A stretch of DNA of 64,000 nucleotides from Phyto melanocephala (lineage: Eukaryota; Arthropoda; Insecta; Diptera; Rhinophoridae): assembly GCA_941918925.1 (NCBI GenBank), contig OW799234.1:108187884-108251883 (forward strand), in the 5' to 3' direction. The position numbers were made by a program, and so were the translations under genes. This document shows, in pieces, positions 40,375-50,894 of the stretch. Numbering within the stretch: the first letter of the stretch is position 1; every line of letters begins with the position of its first letter. Under the pieces are notes generated by a model. That model was not told the DNA's origin and did no database searches. It worked only from the letters and a program-made list of their open reading frames with translations.

Positions 40375-40982
40375 CTAGCTGTGCCCGGTCCGCGTGGCTG
40401 GCCTTAGCGAAATAGAGCATAGGGTTATCGCGCTAATCTCTATCGGGCAAAACACAAAAAAACTAAGTATTGCGCCATCTGTCAAACTACACAGAAACAC
40501 TCCTCACGGCCCAAGAGGATGCACATAAAATTTGGTCAAAATCGATCCAGTAGTTTTTGAGTTTATCGATTACGAACAAACACGTAATTTTTATATATGT
40601 ATATGTGACTGCGCATAGAGAAAGGGACCTAAAGGTAAAAAAAACAATTTTCACTTTTTTCTTTGATGTGGACAACATCTGAGCATCGAATGAGACCGAT
40701 TCCATGCCCCAAAAGTGTTCCCTCCTAAAGATATGCGCGTTTTATAAAAGTGAAGTCGACGATTCTAAGCACAAATAGAAAGGGACCTAAAGGTTAAATT
40801 TATTTATTTTCATTTTTTCCCCTACTAAATTAACAAAATAAGTTGATTTTACGAAACTACAAAAAATTTCCTTATGAACAATTTAAAAAAATAGAAAAAT
40901 CATTTAATCTTTAAAATGGCTCTCCTGAACAAAACCTGTTTTTACCCTTAGGTCCCTTTCTCTATGCGCTGTCACATATAGA
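40375..40982 (-). mobile_element. Helitron-type element (CACAGCTAG 3' end) with nested MITE
   Basis: Minus strand ends GGACCGGGCACAGCTAG at 40375 with A outside, the CTAG terminus of Helitrons. The inner part has AAAATTTGGTCAAAATCGAT, CCAGTAGTTTTTGAGTTTAT and CGATTACGAACAAAC. The 5' end appears to be TCTATA at 40982, separated from the body by the MITE 40604-40976 inserted at TA. The right flank is G rather than T, so the 5' boundary is tentative. Confidence 0.6.
40604..40976. mobile_element. 373-bp MITE with TGTGACWGCGCATAGAGAAA ends, TA target
   Basis: TGTGACTGCGCATAGAGAAA followed by GGGACCTAAAGG at 40604 is repeated inverted at the right end (CCTTAGGTCCCTTTCTCTAT, GCGCTGTCACA). TA flanks both sides, as for Tc1/mariner-derived MITEs. 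A third, internal AATAGAAAGGGACCTAAAGG lies near 40776. A related terminus is visible near 18955. Confidence 0.75.
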
Positions 40983-41985
40983 GATTAAAGAAAAACTAAT
41001 ATGAATGTATGTTTGTCATGTCAAATGTCAACATTTAGAAAATTAGTTTATTCTGAGAAAGAAAGGTATCACAAAACCTTTCTTAAATATTAATACAAAT
41101 TAATGAACATATTTTAGGAACATCAAATATTAAAAACAAATTCATCGTCAAACCTATTTTTTTAATAAATAAATTTTAATAAGTTGTAGAAATTTTAGCA
41201 TTATCTTTTTATCACTTTTATTTATTAAAAATATATTTTTTCACTGAATTTGTCTTAGAAACGCAATTTGAGAAAACGGTAGGTTTAGGTAGGCTTTGGC
41301 ATCCCTGATTAAGAGACAAAAAATAATAATCAGATGGACAGGCACCGCTACCTGTAGAAGAGGGTACACTACTGCGAAGGTAGACATTTTTTCAATTTTC
41401 TTTTGATCTCGCATAAGGCTTTTACATTTGAGAAATTAATAGACATACAGAATTCTTTATTCTTCAAGTAAAATAAAAAGTGGATTTTAGTAAAAAAATC
41501 TTTTTTATTTTAACATTGAGTGTGTAGCCAACAAAAATAAAATGAAGGAAGGTTGAGAAAACAGTATGAGCAATAAGACAAAAAACGCAAAATAGAAAAG
41601 ATAAACGAAAAAATTACCAGTAGGCAGTCGTGTACTGCACATTCTTCCTTTTCTTTCACACTCATACAAATACGTGTCCGCCCTTCAGTTTCGCAAATGT
41701 AAAAGGGCACTATACCAACAAAAATACTTATGTAGGTACTATGGATGCTAGACGTTCTCTCTTTAAAAATAAATGTACCAGTGTGAATATATATAGCTTT
41801 TTTCAAAAATGACTTAAGCTTTCGCTGGCTCTTTTTTTTATTAAATGTAATTAATATTTATAAAATAGATATTGAAAAAATTTTTAGAATTAATGGCATT
41901 TAGAATTAAATGGCATTTTTTCAATTAATTTTTCACAAAAAAAAAAAACATTACAACAAAACACATACATACAAACTTGTATATT
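40983..41985. other. Spacer without recognised features
   Basis: Short frames on both strands between 41510 and 41812 overlap one another and have no protein-like character. No repeat signatures were recognised. Confidence 0.4.
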
Positions 41986-42962
41986 GGTTTAAGTAAACGT
42001 GGGATCGAATCCCAGCTGAGCCAAAAAAAATTTTTTTTTACTTTTTTATATTTTTTTTAATTTTTTTTTATTTTTATTACTTTTTTTTTATTTTTTTTTA
42101 TATATTTATTATATATATGTATTTTTATTTTTTTTAACATACTTACGTAAATTTATAATTTTACAATGGGATGTTTTTATATATGTATGTACGTATTCAT
42201 ACGGGATGAATGGTGATACAAACAATTGTTATTGCATGACTACACGTTGTGAAGGATATATAAGATTCGGAACGGCCGAATATAGCGTTCTTACTTGTTT
42301 GATATACCCTTCACCTGTGGTGCAAAAGGGTATATATAGCTTTGTCATTCCGTTTGTAATTTCTACAATTTTCATTTGCGCCCCATAAAGTATATATTTT
42401 CTGAAAGCTTATGAATAGATTTAGCCCTGACGGTCTGTCCATGTGTTGGTTGAAATGAACTTTTAGAAGCAACTTTATGTTCCTCAGATCTGTATATGGT
42501 ATCAATCTCTTGGAAATATCCGGGAATGAATCGCTATTGAAACTCAGCACAATCGCCCCATAACTTTCTGAGATTTGAGCAAAAAACCACGACCACCTCA
42601 TTTTTTTTTCATAATTACAACAACAATCTACAGACATACTGGTTAAAGTAAACGTGGCATCGCATTCCAGCTAAGCCAAAACAAATTTATTTTATTTAAT
42701 ATATTATTTATATTTTATTATTTTTTTATATATTTTTTTTATTTTTTCAAAAAAATTAAAAATTTTTTTTTTTTTTAATTTTATTTATTATTTTTTTCTT
42801 TTATTTTTAATATATTTTTTGTATTTTTTTTTTGTATTTTTTACATGTATGTACGTATTTTATATGAGATGAATGGTGATACAAACAATTGTTATTGCAT
42901 GACTACAAGTTGTGAAGGGTATATAAAATTCGGCACGGTCGAATATAGCACTTTTACTTGTT
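41985..42962 (+). mobile_element. Two mini-me family 1 units in head-to-tail order
   Basis: 41985-42300 is a copy lacking its 5' half: it starts GTAAACGTGGGATCGAATCC and ends TTCGGAACGGCCGAATATAG, CTTACTTGTT. After two bases a complete copy of the CACCTGTGGTGC subtype follows (42304-42962), ending TTCGGCACGGTCGAA and TTTACTTGTT. The near-direct CTTGTT/ATACCC junction shows tandem organisation rather than independent insertions. Confidence 0.8.
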
Positions 42963-43443
42963 TTTTATATCATTGTAATTCGTGTAATTTTTGAAGTTTT
43001 GTAAAAAAACAAGTATGAATGCTATATTTATCACCATGAAAATAGGTGTGAATTTTACTATTGTCTTACAACTTTTTTTTGCGTAAGTTAAAATTTTTAT
43101 TTTAATATTTTTAGAAAAATTTGGATCCTATTTTTTAATGTGTTAGGTATTAAAAATAGCGTTTTTAAAATTTAGAACAGAAATCATTAAAAAAATGTAT
43201 TTATACCAGCAAAAACATTTTCCGCTAGTTAAAAGTGAATGACATTTTTTATTACTTCTAAATTAAACGTTTAAGAGAGTGCAGTGCATCCCTCATACTT
43301 TCGTAAATGATAACAGTTTATCATAAATGATGTGCTTTAAAATAGTCTCGAGTTCATGCAAAATATCTTAAATAATTCATGTAAACACATGAGCTTTTTT
43401 TTTAATATATTCATATAAACAGATGATCTCCATGACATGTTTA
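42963..43443. other. A+T-rich spacer, nothing recognised
   Basis: No frames, repeats or inverted ends could be assigned between the mini-me tandem and the mariner element. Confidence 0.45.
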
Positions 43444-44227
43444 TAATGGGTGTTTTTTTACAGGTTTGTTTTTCGAATAGAGATAAAACTGGCATTTTGT
43501 GGTCAAATCTGGCAACTCTAATGTCATTTATGTTCAGTTTGGTTTGCCATTTCATCATGAACAGGTTGACAAAAGAACAACGCTTGCAAATCGTGCAAAT
43601 TTATTTCGAAAATAACGGTTCAGTTCGCGAAGTTTACCGCAAAATTTTGTTCAGTGATGAGGCTCATTTTTGGTTGAATGGCTACGTCAACAAGCAAAAT
43701 TGCCGCATTTGTAGTGAAGAGAATCCACATGCGACCCTTGAGACGCCATTACATCCACAAAAACTGACTGTTTGGTGTGCTCTATGGGCTGGTGGAGTCA
43801 TTGGGCCATACTTCTTCCGAAATAATGCTGGAGAAGCAGTTACCGTTAATGGAGACCGGTAAAGAGCCATGATACCCGACTATTTTGTTCCCGAATTGGA
43901 TGGCATGAATGTGGATGAGTTGTGGTTCCAACAAGACGGCGCTACATGCCACACAGCGCACGCCACAACGTTAGGGGAATTGGAAGCCAACATTCGTGGC
44001 GTTATTGCCGACATACGGCCCCATATGCTCGAAAAAGTGGTTAAAAATTGGACCTGTAGAATTGGCTTTATTCGAACCAGCCGCGGCGGCCACATGCCTG
44101 AAATCATATTTAAACATTAATGGCATAAAATTATCCTTCCAATAAAGCCAAATTGATGGTCATTAAAACGATTTTCTTGTGTTTTATTTCAATTCGAAGT
44201 TCTATACCACTGAAAAAACACCCGGTA
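43444..44227 (+). mobile_element. mariner-like transposon with two internal deletions and a nonsense mutation
   Basis: Ends: TAATGGGTGTTTTTTTACAG at 43444 and, inverted, ACCGGGTGTTTTTTCAGTGG from 44227, both preceded by TA. The transposase frame (43558-44120) reads MNRLTKEQRLQIVQIYFENN, then jumps to KILFSDEAHFWLNGYVNKQN and TVWCALWAGGVIGPYFFRNN. A stop replaces Tyr in GDRYRAMI at 43860-43862. It continues ELWFQQDGATCHTAHAT and jumps to LEANIRGVIADIRPHMLEKV and RGGHMPEIIFKH. The first and second catalytic Asp blocks remain; the third (DLTPLDFF-type) is in the second deletion. Confidence 0.88.
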
Positions 44228-45468
44228 TAAAAATCATGCATGTTTCACCTAAATTTAACCACTTCATCATGAGTTGAACCCATGCATTCACTATTTAGTT
44301 TGCATACCTATCTTTTTTCTTTTTTTTTGCTAGTATGTATTTATTATTTTAGAAATTCAATAAAGATTACATTCATAAAACGGCATGTAATTCATTTTTA
44401 TTCCACAAAAATTGTTCTACCTACGCGAAAAAAATATTATTTTTTTCATAAATTAAATGCAAATTAACAAAACAAGATTTGAAATTTCCACTTTCGAACA
44501 AAAAATTTTGAATTCGGAACACAGAACAACCACGTAATTCTACCTAACTTACAAATATGTAAAATTTTTCCGAGACATGAACCCATGTGTATTATATATC
44601 TCTCTGAAAACAATCATATACAACCTTCTCTTTCATTCAACGTTCAAAAACTTAAATACAAATAGGAATGAAATACACCACCAACAAATTTTAAAGCATC
44701 TCTCTAAAGTACTCACAACTACTCTCAAAAATAATAATAAAAACGATGTTTTTTTTTTTATTTACTTTGTTAAGACATTCGTCAGCAGACCAAACAATTG
44801 TTTTATAAATTTATTACTTTTTAATATGTATCATTAAAAAGCCACACACTCACTTTTATATTTAAATAACACAACTAGGTATTTGTTTATAATAAAATTA
44901 CAACTTAAGAGTTTCAACAAAATGTTTTTATTTGCGAAAAAAATTTTTCAAAAGGTTGAAAAAAAAGAACACTGTCCAGCTGAATTAAACAAACTGTTGA
45001 GAAAAACTGAATGTGTGTACGAATAAATACGAAGCAAAAACAAACCTAATGTACGTAGATGTGTATAGATACATATATATATGTACTTTACGAATTCCAT
45101 CAAAGGCAATGCTGTTTCATAGCAACATGTTGAGTTTTATTTAAATAACATTCTGTACATAATGATTTAACAGTTGAGTTATGAAATAATTGTGCTCTCT
45201 GAATGTATATGATACAATCAGAATCAGGGTTACCAGTTTGGTAATAGGTTAGCACTTATTTCATTTAATGAGTAATGATTTCCAAAACATAAATTTTTAG
45301 AGAATTTTAACCCCACCACCAAAAAACGAGTGAGAGCATATTTTCTTGGTTTTCGTGAGCAACCATTTATCACACTTTTCATAGAATTGTTGTTAAATGA
45401 AACATCTTTTCTTATTTTTAATGATGCTAAAATATATAATTACTTTTACTGAATATAAATCTTTTAAT
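44228..45468. other. 1.2-kb spacer without recognised features
   Basis: A+T-rich, short frames only. ACCCCACCACCAAAAAACGA near 45310-45330 hints at a trace of a mini-me family 2 end, too short to be sure. Confidence 0.4.
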
Positions 45469-45811
45469 TATACCCTTCACACAGTGAAACAGAGTATATA
45501 TAGGTTTGACATTCCGTGTGAAATTTCTACAATTTTCATTTCTGACCCCATAAAGTATATATTTTCTGAAAGCTTATGAATAGGGGAGTCTGTACGTGTG
45601 TATGCTTAAATCCACTTTTTCAAGCCCCCCGACTTCGCCTGGACCCTAGTGAGGTATTAAAATATCAGAAATATTCGGGAGTAGATCGATATTGAAAATC
45701 AGAAAAATCGGTACGTAAACAACTAAGATATGAGCAAAAAACCACGCCCACCTCGTTTTTTTAACACAACAATTACATACAACAACAAAATACATACATA
45801 CATACACACAC

Positions 45812-45842
<31 letters not shown>

Positions 45843-46405
45843 TACATACATACATGCATACATACATACATACATACATACATACATACATACATACATG
45901 CATGCATACATACATACATAAGTACATACGTACATACACACACACATACATACATTCACACATACATACATACATTCACACATACATACATACATACACA
46001 CAACGGCATACATACATACATACAATACTGGCTGGAGTAAACGTGGCGTCGAATCCCAGCTGAGCCAAAAAAAAATTTTTTTAATTTTTTATTTTATATA
46101 TTAGCATTTTATTATTTTATTTTTTTTTTTTTAATTTTTTTTATTATTTTTTATTTTATGTTTATTATTTTTTTATATGTTTTTTTAAATTTAATTAAAT
46201 TTTATTTTTTTTTTTGTTTTTTAACATGCATACGTAAATTTATAATTTTACAATGGGATGTTTTTATATATGTATGTATATTTTTTATATGTATGTACTT
46301 ATTTCATATGAGATAAATGGTGATACAAACTACTGTTATTGCGTGACTACACGTTGTGAAAGGTATTAAGATTCGACACGGCCGAATATAGCACTCTTAC
46401 TTGTT
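45469..46405 (+). mobile_element. mini-me family 1 copy with expanded CATA microsatellite
   Basis: Complete: TATACCCTTCACACAGTGAA, core, GATTTGAG-free variant of the GTCY run (GTCTGTACGTGTGTATGC), AAACCACGCCCACCTCG, then about 230 bp of CATA repeats (45790-46022), GGCGTCGAATCCCAGCTGAG, A/T linker, TTGTGAAAGGTATTAAGATT, a TTCGACACGGCCGAA hairpin and CTTACTTGTT. The element is 937 bp, longer than its relatives because of the microsatellite. Confidence 0.82.
45790..46022. repeat. (CATA)n microsatellite within a mini-me copy
   Basis: Nearly continuous CATA repeats with a few CACA and CATG variants. In other copies the same place holds only two to four units, so this is a local expansion. The open frames of MYVC/TYIH repeats here are translation artefacts of the tetranucleotide. 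Confidence 0.9.
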
Positions 46406-46587
46406 ATTATTTGTTTTTGGTTAAAAGAATGTTACATCTGTGTTAAAATAACCCAAACCATTTTTGTTATGTTTAAGGTGTTTCTAATTGCACGACAAAA
46501 ACACTTTTTACATTCGCATTTAGATTTTTTCTCAGAAGCTCTTGGTGTGGTGTCTGATAAAGGAAAGCGATCTACCAAATAATAATT

Positions 46588-46882
46588 ATACCCTTCACCT
46601 GTAGTACAAAAGGGTCTCTATAGCTTTGTCATTCCGTTAGTAATATTTACAATTTTCATTTCCGACCCCATCATGTATGTATATGTATATTTTCAGAAAG
46701 CTTATAAATGGAGGATTAAACCATATCCGTTGCAACTTTTAGAAGCAACCTTACGTTCCTCGGATCTGTGTTTGGTATCAATCTTTTGGAAATATCCGAG
46801 AATGAATCGCTATTGAAATTCAGCACAATCGCCCCATAACTTTCTGAAATATGAATAGAAATATGAGCAAATAAACACGACT
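46588..46882 (+). mobile_element. mini-me family 1 5' fragment
   Basis: TATACCCTTCACCTGTAGTA, TTTCCGACCCCATCATGTAT, GAAGCAACCTTACGTTCCTC and CAGCACAATCGCCCCATAAC match the CACCTGTGGTGC subtype up to the AACTTTCTGA region. The 3' half is absent. Confidence 0.72.
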
Positions 46883-46984
46883 GCCTATGTTTTTTCCCAT
46901 ATTTTTACCACCAAAATTAAAATTTTTCATCCATATAATAATTTATAGGTACCTTTGCTACTATTTGTAGATATAAAATGCCTC

Positions 46985-47285
46985 TGGAGATATTCCTGAA
47001 AATTTTTGAATAAAGCGTGCTCTAATCGGTAAAGTTAAAAGCAAAAAATTTTTTTTAAATATACTCCAAAAATTTACAAACTAAAATCAATTTTTCCAGC
47101 TTCTAGACAACCGAGAGAGTCAATATTGGTATCGTCTGAAAGGACTTTACTAGTAGAATACAGTAAATTATTAAAAAATTTAAAATCCAAGATGGCGTCT
47201 AAAATAAAATGGCCATACAAATTTTTTAACCCCATCAATATGGGTATCAAATGAAAGCACTTGACTAGTAGAATACACCGGCCAT
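46985..47285 (+). repeat. Dispersed ATCAATATGGGTATCAAATG repeat, third locus
   Basis: Two units with AATATTGGTATCGTCTGAAA, GACTTTACTAGTAGAATACA, AAGATGGCG and CCCCATCAATATGGGTATCA, homologous to 12330-12960. Directly followed by the segment 47286-47543, which has a 74-codon frame that I could not assign. Confidence 0.55.
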
Positions 47286-47543
47286 CGATTTGTTGGAAAA
47301 ACGAACAACTTTTTTTGCTCACATGAATTTGCTGTGCGTCGTCAGAGTTCGAACAACGATGTCTAACATTAAAAGGCATTTTGAATATGAAAGAAAGAGA
47401 CGACACATAAAAATATCAACACAATACACTTTCTACGTTTTCTCAATATCAAAGAACATGAACATGCTCTGCCGACGTTTTGTTCTAGTCTGGACAAATC
47501 AATGGCTCGCCTAGACGTAAAGTAAAGACGTTGGAAAGAAAAA

Positions 47544-48285
47544 TCTATATATATAAAAGTGAAACTCTGTGTGTGTGTGTGTGTGTTAGCTATAGACTCC
47601 GAAACTGTACAACCGATCGGACTCAAACTTTGGCAAGTTGTTGTACACATACCAGGGAGTGTTTATGGGTGGAAAAAAGTGGGCGGGGCCACGCCCATAA
47701 AAATTAGTTATCAGTTTTAGGTACTTGCACTTGACCGATTTTTGTGAAACTTTGCACACATATCGAGCTGTCATGACTAAATAATTTTGTTATAAGAAAA
47801 GTGGGCGGGGCCACGCCCCTACAAAAATTTTAATTTTGAGGTACTTGCACTGGACCGATTTCTCTGAAACTTTGCACACATACTAAGCTGTCATAACCAT
47901 ATATTTTCGTGATCAGAAAAGTGGGCAGGGCCACGCCCATAAAAAAAGGTTATAATTTTGAGGTACTTGCACTGGACCGATTATTCTGAAACTTTGCAAA
48001 CATATTGAGCTGTTATAACTTTACAATTTCGTGATTAGAAAAGTGGGCAGGACCACGCCCATAAAAACAATTATAATTTTAAAGTACTTGCACTGGTCCG
48101 ATTCTTCTGAAACTTTGCACACATATTGAGCTGTTATGACTTTACAATTTCGGGATTAGAAAAGTGGGCAAAACGCCTTAAAAAAAAATTATAATTTTTA
48201 GGTTTTTGTACTTGATATTCAATTAAAATTCAGAATGCATTTCGATTCATTAAGGGGCGTAGCAACGCGCGCCGGGTTTGGATAG
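47544..48285 (+). mobile_element. Non-autonomous Helitron, family A, copy 3
   Basis: Starts TCTATATATATAAAAGTGAA with A before it. Ends GCGCGCCGGGTTTGGATAG with T after it, where the usual CTAG has become ATAG. Five tandem units of about 120 bp, each with GTGGGCGGGGCCACGCCCAT (decaying towards the 3' end), ACTTGCACTGGACCGATT and CTGAAACTTTGCACACATA. Its 5' region (ACTGTACAACCGATCGGACT) is better preserved than in copy 1. Confidence 0.78.
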
Positions 48286-48869
48286 TAATAAATAAATTTC
48301 AAATGACAATATGTTCTGTACATTTGGGACGTTTTACAGAAAATTATTTTTTATAAACCTGCTTTTGCGTTAATGTAGAAAAATTTTATTTCATGTTTTT
48401 GTGACTTATCTTTAGATTAAAAATTCTTTAGACATTTATGTATGTCGTCTTATTGAAACGTAAAATTTTTTGCATCCATACATAGTGATCATGGTTAACA
48501 GAGTTGTTTTAATTTAATTTTCTTTACATCCACAAAGTATGCAATATAATTGTACGATATACATATATGTAAATATCCACATATAATACTAATAAATTAA
48601 CATACATTTTATATGCAGGTAAACTATTTTATAAAATGTTTTTTTTTTTTTATTTCTCGGCTCTTTAGCTGCTAATATCAGAGATATGAATATACATGTA
48701 CCTATTAACATTTAAAATAAAAAAACTTTTTACATTGTATGAGTATGATAAGTTAACATTAAATTCTTACATCTTAAATTGTACGCATTCAAAGTGCTGC
48801 CAATACTTCTTTTTATATACCAACATGTGTATATATGTATGTATATGCACATTATACATATACAAGTCT
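48286..48869. other. Spacer without recognised features
   Basis: A+T-rich with no assignable repeat or frame. Confidence 0.4.
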
Positions 48870-49950
48870 TTTGTAAGCATAGCTGCCAGATAAAATAGGG
48901 GCAAAATCGTCTAATTTGGGGAAAAAAATCGTCAAAATCGTCAAATAGTTTACTCAAATCGTCATAAAAACGTCAAAATAAAAAAACGCATTTTTCAAAA
49001 CAAAACATTTTTTATTTAATGCAGAACATAACATTAATTGTTTTATTAGACCCTTTTAAGTTAAGAACATGACAATAAATATAATAGAATTTAGAATTAA
49101 TTTCGAAAAATAAATATTAATATGTATATAAATACAAAAAATAATAAATAATGAATTGGCTGCATCTAATTAAGACTAAATGACAAATAATTATAATCAT
49201 TTCTTTCTAAAGTTTCTACCGATTAAGGTAGCTTTAGGCAAGCGTAAGACGAGCACAACGCCAAAATAAACTGCATCGTTTCGCTTTTTAGCCCATAAAC
49301 TTATTTCTGAATCTGCAAACCAGTCTTCCTTAATTTTCTTGTTCGTTTCGTGAAAAACACCATTAAAATTTCATTTTAGCTACTACAAAGTTTTGTATAA
49401 AAAATGGATGAAATTTCTACTTACAGAGGAAGAGCTGCTAGAATTTTCATCATCTTGGTTTTCTATCGAAAATATGTTTGATTTTTAAGCTTTTAATGTA
49501 TAATTTAAAAGAACTTACAATTTTTTTTAAGTATTTAAGCATATTAATTTGTCACTTAAATAATTTAAATAAATTTACTTAAAAAACTAAAATTGTTTTA
49601 AACGCATTTCCAAATTTATATTTGTTCGTGTTGTAGGTATCAGTTGATAAAATGTGGCATATACTATGTTAAAAATGTACAAAGTGGAAAAATTACCCAC
49701 ACAAACACATTAAATAATGATCGATGTATCTCTTTCACTCTGTTCTATTGTTAATAACATAAAAAACCGTTACAAATTATTTTTATTTAGTTTAAGGTTG
49801 ATATAAAAGTAATGAAAAATGTTGCAAACTTGAATTTTTGAAAATCGTCAAAAACATAGCATAAATCGTCAAATCGTCAACACTTAATTTTAGCACGTAA
49901 AATCGTCAAAATGACGATAAATCGTCAAATCTGGCAGCTATGTTTGTAAG
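48870..49950 (-). mobile_element. hAT-type transposon with CATAGCTGCCAGAT ends and TCGTCA-rich subterminal regions
   Basis: The element is 48878-49942 (1065 bp). CATAGCTGCCAGAT is at the left end and, inverted, at the right; TTTGTAAG is duplicated exactly at 48870-48877 and 49943-49950. Both subterminal regions carry clustered AATCGTCAAA motifs (about six copies in each 150 bp), a pattern like transposase-binding arrays of hAT elements. A minus-strand stretch near 49220-49330 (KEDWFADSEISLWAKKRNDA) may be a trace of a BED-finger region. No intact frame remains. Confidence 0.85.
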
Positions 49951-50499
49951 ACGTAGAAGGTTGAGAGACCGTATCATTTCTTTTATTTAATTTTAGGGGA
50001 AAAATAGTGATAAAGAAACTGGTGGGATTAAAACACATGTATGTACATATTAAGGCTAAGAAGTTGATACAAAAAAAAAAAACAACAAAGAACGTTTACA
50101 TATGTACATAGCCAATTCAAAGTAGATTCTCATATAGTACTATGTCGTATATTTCATATTATAAAACGAGAGACTAAACTTTTGTTAAAAATTTTTAACA
50201 GCGTTGCCGTTTTTTTTTTGTTGAAGATTTTACCTTAATTATTTTTTAAAACATTTTCAAATCACCAAATTTGTAAAAAAAAAAAAAAAAATATCACTCC
50301 GTGATAGATTTTTTTACTATGTTTATGCCATTTATCTGAAACAAAATACTACCGTTCGTTCAACTTTTTTTTAACAGAAATTGAATAAATAAATACATTT
50401 TAAATTCAACTGTACAAAATACTTCTTATTTGAACAAATTTAAAGGTGATTTTATCATATAATTGTATGGTACAATTTTTTTTGTTGTGTTCCGAATCT
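49951..50499. other. A+T-rich spacer, nothing recognised
   Basis: No frame, inverted end or repeat signature could be assigned, apart from poly(A) and poly(T) runs near 50070 and 50280. Confidence 0.45.
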
Positions 50500-50894
50500 T
50501 TCATACCCACCACCAATTTGATGTACTTTTATAGCACAGAATTTATTATTTTGTTATTAACAGTAATCGCTTTGGAATAATCTCTTTATAAAGGGTGTCC
50601 CAACTAGAACGCAATTTTTAAATTTTAAATAAAACACAGATATTTAAAAAAAAATCGTGAAACTTTATTATATCGTAAAGTAGACAGAATGAGGTTATGT
50701 ATGGAACAATATATCGTGAAGATGGCCGCCGCGGCTTTGCTGGCACACACGCGCCCTTTTAATGAAATTTTCAATGACCTTTTTGCATAAATGCTGCGGT
50801 ATTTCATTAATGCAGCTTCCAATTTCCTCTTTTAAGGCTTGAGTTTCGTCGGCTTATTCGCATAAACCATCGACTTCAAAAAACCCCAAAGAAA
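50500..50894 (-). mobile_element. Composite fragment: mini-me family 2 3' piece plus mariner C-terminus (copy 1)
   Basis: 50488-50590 is the inverted 3' part of family 2 (CATACCCACCACCAATTTGA, AACAGTAATCGCTTTGGAAT, AATCTCTTTATA). Directly at TA a mariner terminus GGGTGTCCCAACTAGAAC follows. The minus strand then encodes QALKEEIGSCINEIPQHLC, KKVIENFIKRARVCQQ and SRGGHLHDILFHT, the C-terminus of a mariner-type transposase. The sequence is cut at 50894 by the mini-me array. The same junction recurs at 53052. Confidence 0.75.

Noticed and set aside
45646..46063. Overlapping frames of MYVC and TYIH repeats on both strands
   Set aside because: These are translations of the (CATA)n microsatellite.
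47290..47514. 74-codon frame with MSNIKRHFEYE, possible BED-finger trace of a hAT element
   Set aside because: Only one short motif fits, and the zinc-binding cysteines are not in place. Too weak to annotate.
50280..50300. Poly(A)/poly(T) runs near 50070, 50215 and 50280 as possible retrogene tails
   Set aside because: No coding sequence or target duplication is associated. Homopolymers of this length are common throughout the window.
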